Source of the DNA: Thermoanaerobacterales bacterium
GTDB taxonomy: Bacteria > Bacillota > Thermosediminibacteria > Thermosediminibacterales > Tepidanaerobacteraceae
Assembly: GCA_012839145.1 (NCBI GenBank)
Contig: DUNY01000378.1
Coordinates: forward strand, 1-6,437
Length of the DNA: 6,437 nt
Direction: 5' to 3'
Shown here: piece after piece, positions 1-5,964 of the stretch
Layout: each line of letters begins with the position of its first letter
Numbering within the stretch: position 1 is the first letter of the stretch
The notes under the pieces: model-generated
What the model was told of the DNA's origin: nothing
The model's input: only the letters and a program-made list of their open reading frames with translations
The model's database searches: none
Translations under genes and position numbers: made by a program

Positions 1-42
1 GGCTCATCCTGTTCTCTTTTATTTTTTTTAAGGAGTGAGACA

Positions 43-750
43 ATGATTAAAGATGAATTAAGCAATCTATTCAAACTCCAGGAAATAGAAGACCGGTGTG
101 AACTACTTAAACAGACTCTAAAGAGCCATCCCGATTTAAAACGCTTGTGTAAGCTAAAAAAAGACGTAAGTGAAACACAAGAACAACTTCAAGATAAAAA
201 TAAGCGCATTCATTTTTTGGAAAATGAATTAAGACAAGCAGAACAAATCATAGACAAGTATTATACCACTGCAAAACAGGCAGAAGAAAGAATCTACGGT
301 GGTGAGGTAACTACCGTCAAAGAACTTAAAATACTTGAGCAAAAGCGGAATTCAGCACAGCTTAAAGTCGAGGAGTATGAGGAAAAAGCGTTGGAAATTA
401 TGGAAGAACTGGACTACCTACAGGCAAATCTCCCTAAAAATGAAGAAATGGCAAATAAAAAGAAAAAAGAATATAACGAAAAACGATTGAAAACTCGTCG
501 GGAAATTGATAGAATAAAAAATGAGTTAACTATGATAATTAAACAAAAACAACAGCTGGAAACTGGTATTTCCTCAGAACTTTTAGACAAGTATCATAGG
601 ATCAGACGCTTTAAACGTGATCCCGTCGCATTGGTATCAGACGGAAAATGCAATGGATGCATGATGGACGTATCAGTTATGATAGCATTGGAAGTAGAGC
701 GTCATGAAAGCTTGATTTATTGTGAAAATTGCGGGAGAATACTTGTATAA
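43..750 (+). CDS. Coiled-coil protein with C-terminal C4 zinc ribbon (DUF164 / CT398-like family)
   Basis: The 235-residue product is highly charged (Lys/Glu/Gln rich) and reads as long heptad-like helices over roughly residues 5-175, which fits an antiparallel coiled-coil hairpin. The C-terminus carries two CxxC pairs (Cys203/Cys206 and Cys227/Cys230), the zinc ribbon that defines this family. There is no signal peptide or membrane segment, so it should be cytoplasmic. The ATG is preceded by AAGGAGTGA at 7 bases, a strong ribosome binding site. From general knowledge, family members are widespread in bacteria and often sit near a Nif3-like protein, RNase H and rnpB in Clostridia; the RNase H and rnpB neighbours are seen here. 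The precise molecular role is not established; a nucleic-acid or protein-scaffold role is only inferred from the zinc ribbon. The gene looks intact and is cotranscription-compatible with rnhA, although 147 bases of structured DNA separate the two. Confidence 0.9.
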   Translation: MIKDELSNLFKLQEIEDRCELLKQTLKSHPDLKRLCKLKKDVSETQEQLQDKNKRIHFLENELRQAEQIIDKYYTTAKQAEERIYGGEVTTVKELKILEQKRNSAQLKVEEYEEKALEIMEELDYLQANLPKNEEMANKKKKEYNEKRLKTRREIDRIKNELTMIIKQKQQLETGISSELLDKYHRIRRFKRDPVALVSDGKCNGCMMDVSVMIALEVERHESLIYCENCGRILV

Positions 751-755
751 CATTG

Positions 756-861
756 AACTAACCCGCCCTAAGTCCCCGCCTCTTTAGGCGGTGGGTGCCA
801 AAGGGCGGTTAAGTCCAGTATGGACTCGACTAATATTTAGATGGGCTTTACCGCCTCTAAA
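756..861. repeat. Multi-hairpin GC-rich intergenic segment, possible mobile-element remnant
   Basis: Three inverted repeats follow one another. The first has outer arms 760-769 and 802-810 (one bulged C) enclosing an inner CCGCC/GGCGG hairpin (776-780/787-791). The second is AGTCCA/TGGACT with a 3-base loop (812-817/821-826). The third is TTTAGA/TCTAAA (836-841/856-861) with an inner GGC/GCC (844-846/853-855). TAAGTCC occurs twice (769-775 and 810-816). The segment is more G+C rich than its neighbours and contains no ORF. It has no U tract after any hairpin, so it is a poor intrinsic terminator. The layout recalls the subterminal hairpins of IS200/IS605-type elements or short palindromic elements derived from them. 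That assignment is inference, and a structured mRNA element between the two genes is the alternative. Confidence 0.45.
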
Positions 862-897
862 TGAATTTTCGCTCAACAAACTAGGATGGGAGGACTT

Positions 898-1323
898 ATG
901 AGTAAAGTTACAGCTTATACTGACGGTGCATCCCGGGGTAATCCCGGAAATGCAGGAATTGGAATATTATTTGTCGATGAAAAAGGTGATATTATTAAAG
1001 AAATCTGCGAGTATATCGGTCAAACCACAAATAATATTGCCGAATATACTGCTATGGTTACAGCTTTAAAAGAAGCCATTGAAATGAACTTCGAAGAAAT
1101 TGAGATTATATCCGACAGCGAGCTCATGGTCAAACAAATCAACGGAGAATACCAGGTGAAAAATGAAGGACTAAAACCTCTCTATAAAGAAGCCTGCGAA
1201 TTGTTGAAGGAATTTAAAAAATACACTGTAAGACATGTCCGGCGGGAGCACAATAAAAAGGCTGATAAATTAGCTAACCGCGGAATTGATGAGGCTCTTG
1301 ATGAAGAGGAAATAGATATCTAA
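898..1323 (+). CDS. rnhA: Ribonuclease HI family protein
   Basis: This is a cytoplasmic RNase H-fold nuclease expected to cut the RNA strand of RNA-DNA hybrids (R-loops, primers). All four acidic catalytic residues of RNase HI are visible in the 141-residue form: Asp9 in YTDGASRGNPG, Glu49 in NNIAEY, Asp73 in ISDSELM and Asp123 in HNKKADKLAN. The NPG and NNxAE motifs are typical. The protein is shorter than E. coli RNase HI and seems to lack the basic protrusion, as in the compact clostridial and archaeal versions often annotated as reverse-transcriptase-like or RNase H-like. An upstream in-frame ATG exists at 886, but the GGGAGG that serves as ribosome binding site lies between the two ATGs (888-893), so the start at 898 is preferred despite a short 4-base spacing. 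Starting at 886 would only add MGGL. No terminator is seen between this gene and the rnpB promoter. Confidence 0.9.
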   Translation: MSKVTAYTDGASRGNPGNAGIGILFVDEKGDIIKEICEYIGQTTNNIAEYTAMVTALKEAIEMNFEEIEIISDSELMVKQINGEYQVKNEGLKPLYKEACELLKEFKKYTVRHVRREHNKKADKLANRGIDEALDEEEIDI

Positions 1324-1342
1324 AAATGGCAATCCACAAAGC

Positions 1343-1370
1343 TTGACAATACAGTCATATGTGATATAAT
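1343..1370 (+). promoter_or_regulatory. Sigma-A promoter of rnpB
   Basis: A perfect TTGACA (1343-1348) and a perfect TATAAT (1365-1370) are separated by 16 bases. The predicted start is near 1377, about 22 bases before the first base of the RNase P RNA P1 helix, so a short 5' leader would need processing. It lies only 20 bases after the rnhA stop codon. Confidence 0.8.
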
Positions 1371-1398
1371 AACAGTCCTTTTGCAAAATGATATATTA

Positions 1399-1818
1399 TG
1401 AGTAAGTCAGATGGTCGCGGGCATTGATGCCCGAGGAAAGTCCGAGCTCCTTAGGGCAGGGTGCTGGGTAATACCCAGTGAGGGTGACCTCAAGGACAGT
1501 GCAACAGAAAGATACCGCCTAGCACTCAACTATCTTTAGAGTTTTTAGGACTTATTTAAATATAATTATTACTCAGATATTGCATAGATACTTTAAAGCG
1601 TTGTTGAGCGCTGGGTAAGGGTGGAAAGGTGAGGTAAGAGCTCACCAGCGGGATGGTGACTTTCCGGCTATGTAAACCCCATCCGGAGCAAGACCAAATA
1701 GGGGAGCATATGCGGCGGCCCGTCGTGCTCCCGGGTATGGTCGCTTGAGGTGTCAGGCAACTGGCATCCTAGATAGATGACTATCTAATACAGAACTCGG
1801 CTTATAGACTTACTCAAA
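1399..1818 (+). ncRNA. rnpB: RNase P RNA (bacterial type A-like)
   Basis: This is the catalytic RNA of ribonuclease P, which matures the 5' ends of tRNAs together with the RnpA protein. The ends pair perfectly to form P1: GAGTAAGTC (1400-1408) with GACTTACTC (1807-1815), plus a flanking T-A pair. Conserved core blocks are present in order: GAGGAAAGTCC (1433-1443), ACAGAAAGATACCGCC (1504-1519), GGTAAGAGCTCACC (about 1634-1647), GGAGCAAGACCAAATAGGGG (about 1685-1704), AGATAGATGA (1771-1780) and ACAGAACTCGGCTTA (1790-1804). The general layout fits the ancestral type A fold, judged by eye. Between AGC/CTCAAC (1521-1530) and GTTGAG/GCT (1603-1612) lies an enlarged, A+T-rich P12 arm of about 70 bases, unlike the GC-rich core. 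The exact mature ends are uncertain by a few bases. Confidence 0.96.
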
Positions 1819-1825
1819 CCTTATA

Positions 1826-1856
1826 AACTCGCATGTTTCGGCATGCGGGTTTTCTA
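1826..1856 (+). terminator. Intrinsic terminator of rnpB
   Basis: ACTCGCATG (1827-1835) pairs with CATGCGGGT (1842-1850), including one G-T pair, across the loop TTTCGG. The T-rich run TTTTCTATTCT follows. It lies about 10 bases after the P1 helix of the RNase P RNA. Confidence 0.8.
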
Positions 1857-1860
1857 TTCT

Positions 1861-1986
1861 GCTAACGGTTTCCTGACGTTAAGAATAAAAATGAGTTATA
1901 TTTTACTAAAACATATACTTCTTGTATAGTGAAAATGGTAAATATAAGCTGCAAATAGATTCTAAGATCCATACTTTATTATATAG
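1861..1986. other. A+T-rich spacer between convergent transcription units
   Basis: There is no credible ORF and no RNA gene recognised here. The only structure seen is a weak 5-bp inverted repeat, TAACG/CGTTA, at about 1862-1880. It separates the rnpB terminator from the terminator of the opposing lyase gene. Confidence 0.5.
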
Positions 1987-2022
1987 AAGGCAGAATTACT
2001 AAAAAAATAATTCTGCCTTTTG
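1987..2022. terminator. Perfect 12-bp hairpin terminator, probably bidirectional
   Basis: AAGGCAGAATTA (1987-1998) pairs with TAATTCTGCCTT (2008-2019) without mismatch around a 9-base loop. It begins 18 bases beyond the stop codon of the minus-strand lyase gene and should end that transcript. On the plus strand the stem ends in TTTT, so it could also catch readthrough from rnpB. The minus-strand U tract is weak. Confidence 0.7.
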
Positions 2023-2036
2023 TAAAAAAGTTTGTC

Positions 2037-3485
2037 TTATAAGCTGTCCCCAAAGTCTTTTCTGAATTTCTCAGCCAATTTTTCCTGCCAATTTGAAACG
2101 GGTTTTAATCTCCCAAAGAAGAAACGTAAGATATTTGGTTCCTCTACAAACGTAAGTCCTTCAATAAGATTGCGATTTTTATGCAGCCATACTATTCGAT
2201 CGATGACATATTTAATTTGAGAAAGTGTGAATACACGTCGCGGTATGGCTAGTCTCAAAAGCTCCATATTTGAAAAAGTTTCGGTCCCGTCTGGGTTTCT
2301 CTGCTCCGACAGCGTGCCCCGTTCCATGCCGCGAACACCGCTAGCTATGTAAAGAGCCGCAGCAAGAGCACCTGCGGGATATTGCTCTTGGGGGATGTGA
2401 CTTACAAAGTCCATGGCATTGATATGACAGCCGAGACCTCCTGCCGGAGTTACAACCGGGACACCTTTCTTCATGAGTTCATCTACCATAAAGGCGATAA
2501 ATTGAGGCCCTTGACTTATGAAGTCTTCATCCATAGTTTCATCAAGGCCTACGGTTATAGCTTCCATTTCCCTAACAGACATTCCGCCATAGGTAAGGAA
2601 TCCTTCATAAAGAGGTATGAGTTCGCGCATCTTTACAAAAATATCTTTATTATTGGTGCAAATGCCTCCTCCACGTGCACATCCAAGTTTGCGTGCGGAA
2701 AAGTAAATGACATCGCAAAGGGAGGCTATTTTAAGAGTTATTTCTCTTATACTCATATTTTTGCATTCTTGCTCGCGAGTCTTGATAAAGTACAGATTAT
2801 CCGCAAGCAAACTTGCATCAAGTACAAGTATAAGCCCATGTTTGTCGCATACCTTACGCACTTCACTGAGGTTATTTAGGGAGAAAGGTTGGCCCCCTAT
2901 TAGGTTGGCACCGGCTTCCATGCGAACAAAGGCGATTTTATCCGCACCATGTTTTTCGACAAAGGCTTTCAGTTTAATTACATCCATGTTGCCCTTAAAT
3001 GGGTAAGAACTTGTAACCTCAAGTCCGGCATCACATATAAGTTCTTCTACTATACCTCCGTTCAAGGTGATATGGGATTTTGTGGTAGTAAAGTGGTAAT
3101 TCATTGGCACAATTAAGCCGGGCTGAACCAGTATCTGAGAAATGATATTTTCACATGCTCTACCTTGATGTGTGGGCAAAAAGTATTCAGTATCAAAAAT
3201 CTCTTTAAGTTTATTCTCAAGCCTTATAAAAGTTTCACTTCCTGCATAGCTGTCGTCAGCAATGAACATTGCGGCCTGTTGCCTGTCACTCATGGCATTC
3301 ACACCGCTATCCGTTAGCATATCTATAAACACATCTCGGTTTTTAAGAAGAAATGTATTGTTACCTGCCTCGGTTATAGCTTTAAGGCGCCGCTCTACAC
3401 TTGGTAAGTTTAATTTTTGTACAATGCGCACCTTATGCATTTCAAGGGGGATCTGTTCTCCACTGTGAAATTTTACATTTGCCAT
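2037..3485 (-). CDS. Tyrosine phenol-lyase-like beta-eliminating lyase (PLP-dependent)
   Basis: This 482-residue protein belongs to the tryptophanase/tyrosine phenol-lyase family (fold type I PLP enzymes), which cleaves aromatic amino acids to pyruvate, ammonia and phenol or indole. It can be aligned by eye with Citrobacter TPL. Retained equivalents are Tyr80 (TPL Y71), Arg109 (R100), Phe132-Thr133 (F123-T124), Asn194 (N185), Asp223 (D214), the PLP lysine Lys266 (K257), Arg389 in MERG (R381), Arg411 (R404) and Phe455-Phe456 (F448-F449). Thr133 and Arg389 match the phenol-contacting pair of TPL, not tryptophanase. Unusual changes are Leu226 for R217, Arg265 for K256, Leu267 for D258, Arg271 for N262, Asp78 for E69 and Leu351 for H343. 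The C-terminus extends about 20 residues beyond TPL. The ATG at 3485 follows GGAGGAG at 8 bases; an upstream in-frame ATG at 3536 lacks a good site. The gene lies behind a Tyr-type T-box, and its true substrate is uncertain. Confidence 0.88.
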   Translation of the reverse strand: MANVKFHSGEQIPLEMHKVRIVQKLNLPSVERRLKAITEAGNNTFLLKNRDVFIDMLTDSGVNAMSDRQQAAMFIADDSYAGSETFIRLENKLKEIFDTEYFLPTHQGRACENIISQILVQPGLIVPMNYHFTTTKSHITLNGGIVEELICDAGLEVTSSYPFKGNMDVIKLKAFVEKHGADKIAFVRMEAGANLIGGQPFSLNNLSEVRKVCDKHGLILVLDASLLADNLYFIKTREQECKNMSIREITLKIASLCDVIYFSARKLGCARGGGICTNNKDIFVKMRELIPLYEGFLTYGGMSVREMEAITVGLDETMDEDFISQGPQFIAFMVDELMKKGVPVVTPAGGLGCHINAMDFVSHIPQEQYPAGALAAALYIASGVRGMERGTLSEQRNPDGTETFSNMELLRLAIPRRVFTLSQIKYVIDRIVWLHKNRNLIEGLTFVEEPNILRFFFGRLKPVSNWQEKLAEKFRKDFGDSL

Positions 3486-3598
3486 TATAACTACTCCTCC
3501 AATTTCGATAATTTTTCTTTTGTTTACAATGATCATTAAGCTCTATATCTCGATAATAATAGTCACAGTCCAAAACATCATCTCCTTTTCGTGATACT

Positions 3599-3637
3599 AA
3601 AACAAAAATCCCGTCCTTTGAATTTACAAAGGACGGG
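3599..3637 (-). terminator. T-box-controlled intrinsic terminator
   Basis: On the minus strand CCCGTCCTTTG (3627-3637) pairs perfectly with CAAAGGACGGG (3610-3620) around a 6-base loop, followed by ATTTTTGTTTT. The 5' arm is shared with the antiterminator helix, so binding of uncharged tRNA at the UGGU bulge should prevent the terminator from forming. Confidence 0.93.
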
Positions 3638-3899
3638 AATGTTTCCGTGTTACCACCTTATTTTATTGGTATTTCACAATACCAACCTTATCAAGTACGA
3701 TGCGGTATTTGCGCATTTATACTTTAGCACTGTAACGGGTGCAGGTCCCCGGCATCAGTCTACTTGGGATTATCCCTTTCGGTGAGCAGCTCACAAGATG
3801 TATTTAGAACGCTTTTCCTTGCACCTCTCACCAACCGGTAGCTCTCTGTAAGGTTTAAGCTGTTCCTACTCCTTCTTGGTCAATGCTTTTTGAAATATT
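3599..3899 (-). promoter_or_regulatory. T-box leader riboswitch, specifier UAC (tRNA-Tyr)
   Basis: This is a transcription-attenuation leader that binds uncharged tRNA. Stem I is complete: basal helix AGCA/TGCT (3884-3887/3785-3788), a kink-turn-like internal loop, helix CAAGA/TCTTG (3874-3878/3794-3798), a specifier loop with AGTA (3867-3870) opposite TAAATACA, and helix GAAC/GTTC (3862-3865/3807-3810), then the AGAGAGC and GGTGAGAGG distal region. The loop's last triplet, TAC (3800-3802) followed by A, is the specifier and reads Tyr. Stem III is an 8-bp hairpin (3666-3685). The T-box reads AAGG-UGGUAAC-ACGG (3645-3659); AAGG and ACGG can pair with CCGUCCUU (3629-3636), bulging UGGUAAC. UGGU pairs with ACCA, so it fits the A discriminator of bacterial tRNA-Tyr and argues against tRNA-Trp. 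The terminator start lies about 150 bases before the lyase start codon. Confidence 0.95.
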
Positions 3900-3905
3900 G
3901 CTCTT

Positions 3906-3934
3906 ATTATACTAGTCTAATTATCATATGTCAA
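3906..3934 (-). promoter_or_regulatory. Consensus sigma-A promoter of the T-box/lyase unit
   Basis: On the minus strand there is an exact TTGACA (3929-3934), a 17-base spacer and an exact TATAAT (3906-3911). The predicted start is near 3899, just before T-box stem I. A perfect promoter suggests constant high initiation with control left to the T-box attenuator. Confidence 0.9.
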
Positions 3935-4024
3935 TGGGATGAATTAAAAAAACATCATGACCCAGTTTGCACCCGATAATTTGATGCCCGAGTTGAACGG
4001 GGTATTTTTCATCAGAAAAGACGC

Positions 4025-4530
4025 TTATAATCTACAGATTTCATCCCAGTTAACATACTGATGCAGTTTTTTAACGAAATTTTCGAGATATCGAGCCTAA
4101 TATTGTGAGAACCTTTTGAATTCTGGGCTGTCCAGGTCTAAGACACCGTATAAAATATCATTTTTGACAATTGGAACCACAAGTTCAGAGTTTGATGCAC
4201 TATCACAGGCTATATGACCGGGAAATTCATGGACATTGGGGACAATTTGTGTTTTTCTAGTGGCAGCTGCAGTGCCACATACTCCTTTTCCTACATCTAT
4301 CCTGGTACATGCAGGAAGCCCCTGGAAAGGCCCGAGTACCAACTGACCCCCTTTATAAGGTAAAATCCTACCCAATTGAGCCGATCAAGAACAGCATTAA
4401 TCAAAGCTGAGGCATTAGAAAGATTTGCGATCGGATCTTCTTCTGCACTTAATAACCTGTTAACTAAAAGCAGTAAGTATTCAAGCCGCTTTTCACCATT
4501 CATTCTATCAATTTCTTCAAGTTTGAACAT
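4025..4530 (-). pseudogene. msrC: Broken free methionine-R-sulfoxide reductase (fRMsr, GAF domain)
   Basis: The intact enzyme reduces free L-methionine-R-sulfoxide using thioredoxin. Residues 1-61 (NxSALINAVLDRLNWVGFYL) match the fRMsr N-terminus in one frame; the rest (LVLGPFQG, CTRIDVGKGVCG, GHIACDSASNSE, GVLDLDS) continues in another. The break is at a GGGGG run on the minus strand (4347-4351): one extra G restores a continuous frame whose length matches E. coli YebR/MsrC. A second lesion, TAG at 4097-4099, interrupts the conserved C-terminal helix, which then continues in frame (RYLENFVKKLHQYV) to TAA at 4025-4027. Repaired, the protein would be 168 residues, near the usual 165. All three family cysteines survive (75, 85 and 109 in the repaired numbering, equal to E. 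coli 84, 94 and 118). The ATG has AAAGGAG at a good distance, 24 bases after the desulfhydrase stop. The frameshift could be a sequencing error, but the TAG makes true decay likely. Confidence 0.88.
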
Positions 4531-4554
4531 TGAGCAACTCCTTTCTTTGCTTCT

Positions 4555-5547
4555 TCAGTTGCCAGAATCCACCAGCATATCAAAAAGGGCAGGAGTGCCT
4601 CCTGTATGGAGAAAGACAATGTTTGATCCGTCTTTAAAATACCCTTTTTTCACCAAATCAATAAGCCCTGCCATAGCTTTCCCAGAATACACCGGGTCAA
4701 GGATGATTCCTTCTGTTTCGGCCACAAGTTTAATTGCTTCAATACCTTGGCGGCTTGGTTTGCCATATCCTTCTTCCCCAATATATTTATCAAAGACGAT
4801 TACATCTTCCGGCAAAATATTAAGGTCGACCTTCAATAAGGATGCACAATCTTGAGCAATTCGGGCGATATCTTGCTTAAACACGGACTTTTCTGCATCA
4901 ACGCTTATACCTACAATTTTAGAATTTTTTTTTGCAAGGCGCACTCCAACTTCAAATCCGGCTGAAGTGCCCCCGGATCCTACTGCATTAACAATATAAT
5001 CGATTCTCAAGGCTTGCTTGTCAGCTTGCTGAAAGAGCTCCAAAGCGCCATCCACATAACCACAGGCTCCCAAGCCTACAGAACCGCCTACGGGGATAAA
5101 ATAGGGCTTTTTACCTTCGGCTTTTAATTCACCCATGATGTAATTTACGGTAATATTAATATCAGCGTAGCTTAAAGCGTCAACAAATCTGATATCGGCA
5201 TTCATGAGTTTTTCCAGAAGAAGATTGCCTTGAAATGATGAAGGCTTTTTCCCCTTCAATACTAAAATCACATCAATGCCAAGTTTTTTACAGGCTGCGC
5301 ATGTCATGCGAGCATGGTTGGATTGAATACTGCCAGTAGTGATTATTACATCACTTCCGTTTTTCACGGCATCAGCCAATAAAAATTCTAGCTTGCGACC
5401 TTTATTACCCCCCATGGCAAGACCGGTATTGTCGTCTCTTTTGAAGTATATATTTACATTTCCAAGCTTTTCTGAAAGAATTGAAGCGGGCTCTAAATCA
5501 GTTGGCAATTGACATAATTTTATTCTAGGGAGTTTCAAGTTTATCAT
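4555..5547 (-). CDS. dcyD: D-cysteine desulfhydrase / ACC deaminase-family PLP enzyme
   Basis: This is a fold type II PLP enzyme predicted to convert D-cysteine to pyruvate, ammonia and hydrogen sulfide. The PLP lysine lies in GGNKGRKLEFL near residue 49 (the K51 region of ACC deaminase), the substrate serine in SIQSNHAR, and a GSGGTSAG phosphate-binding loop follows. Two positions separate ACC deaminase from D-cysteine desulfhydrase. After DPVY the residue is Ser (Glu295 in ACC deaminase), and HTGG has Thr where ACC deaminase has Leu322. Both match the desulfhydrase state, so ACC deaminase is unlikely. The C-terminal stretch GYGxPS...DPVYSGKAMAGLID closely resembles E. coli DcyD. Length is 330 residues, normal for the family. 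An ATG at 5553 (two residues longer) lies only 3 bases from AAGGAG; the ATG at 5547 has a 9-base spacing and is preferred. It starts about 27 bases after the hemerythrin stop, so the two are likely cotranscribed. Confidence 0.9.
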   Translation of the reverse strand: MINLKLPRIKLCQLPTDLEPASILSEKLGNVNIYFKRDDNTGLAMGGNKGRKLEFLLADAVKNGSDVIITTGSIQSNHARMTCAACKKLGIDVILVLKGKKPSSFQGNLLLEKLMNADIRFVDALSYADINITVNYIMGELKAEGKKPYFIPVGGSVGLGACGYVDGALELFQQADKQALRIDYIVNAVGSGGTSAGFEVGVRLAKKNSKIVGISVDAEKSVFKQDIARIAQDCASLLKVDLNILPEDVIVFDKYIGEEGYGKPSRQGIEAIKLVAETEGIILDPVYSGKAMAGLIDLVKKGYFKDGSNIVFLHTGGTPALFDMLVDSGN

Positions 5548-5574
5548 AACCATTATCTCCTTCCGTTTGTTTTA

Positions 5575-5964
5575 TCATGATCCTATGAGTTTATCGCTGC
5601 CTAAAATATGGTTACTTATCCAATTGACTATAAAATCCAATGTTTCCAGTATGTATTGATCCTGATCTTCATCTATGGCATCAAGTTTTACGGAATTGAT
5701 TTTTTCTACAAAGCTGTCGTGAGCCTTTTTTTGAGAAAAATAGCCTTTATAATTTATACTGAGCATGTATTCTTCTTCGGATTCAAAATGGTATATTGCA
5801 TAATCCCTAAGATCTGACAGAATTTCAACGATTTTATCGTACTTATCATAGTAAAACTCGTTTTTTAAAAGTTCATAAGCCTTATTTGCTATTTCAAATA
5901 ATTTTTGATGCTGCTTGTCAATATGATCAACACCTATCATATACTCTTCTTTCCATTTAATCAA
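5575..5964 (-). CDS. Bacteriohemerythrin (non-heme di-iron O2-binding protein) with a His-to-Gln ligand change
   Basis: This single-domain cytoplasmic four-helix protein of 129 residues is expected to bind O2 at a di-iron site for sensing, storage or scavenging. Family motifs are KWKEEYMIGVDHIDKQH, HFESEEEYM, KKAHDSF and WISNHILGSD. Ligands in order are His19, His59, Glu63, His82, His119 and Asp124. The seventh expected ligand, the first His of HxxxH, is Gln78. The start is the odd point. The open frame extends to 6051, but homologous sequence begins at IKW. GGAGG lies 10 bases before an in-frame TTG (5962-5964), so TTG is chosen. An ATG just after GGAGGTGC is out of frame by one base in a run of six Ts: removing one T would give MFLIKW. 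It leads the operon-like set with the desulfhydrase and the broken fRMsr. Confidence 0.85.
   Translation of the reverse strand: MIKWKEEYMIGVDHIDKQHQKLFEIANKAYELLKNEFYYDKYDKIVEILSDLRDYAIYHFESEEEYMLSINYKGYFSQKKAHDSFVEKINSVKLDAIDEDQDQYILETLDFIVNWISNHILGSDKLIGS

Noticed and set aside
1..30. C-terminal end of an upstream gene, with one frame stopping at 29-31
   Set aside because: Too few codons are visible to support any assignment.
2382..2879. Plus-strand ORF of 165 codons, with smaller ones at 2032-2220, 2707-3006 and 3262-3468
   Set aside because: They lie opposite the lyase gene, whose family motifs are unmistakable on the minus strand; their products show no recognisable domain.
2037..3485. 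Annotation of the lyase as tryptophanase
   Set aside because: Residues equivalent to TPL Thr124 and Arg381 are present where tryptophanase differs, and the leader reads Tyr with a discriminator-A T-box, so a TPL-like call fits better.
3591..3785. Plus-strand ORF of 64 codons
   Set aside because: It covers the T-box terminator, antiterminator and stem III on the opposite strand; the RNA structure explains the sequence.
3946..4024. Possible terminator for the hemerythrin-fRMsr operon (minus-strand T7 at 3946-3952 after TGATG)
   Set aside because: Only a 5-bp CATCA/TGATG pairing with a loop of about 24 bases precedes the T run, too weak to call an intrinsic terminator.
4376..4855. Plus-strand ORF of 159 codons
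   Set aside because: It is the complement of the fRMsr N-terminus and the desulfhydrase C-terminus, with a low-complexity Ser-rich product and no ribosome binding site support.
4555..5547. ACC deaminase
   Set aside because: The diagnostic Glu and Leu (E295, L322) are replaced by Ser and Thr, the D-cysteine desulfhydrase pattern.
5608..5817. Plus-strand ORF of 69 codons
   Set aside because: It is antisense to the hemerythrin gene, with no start signal and no domain.
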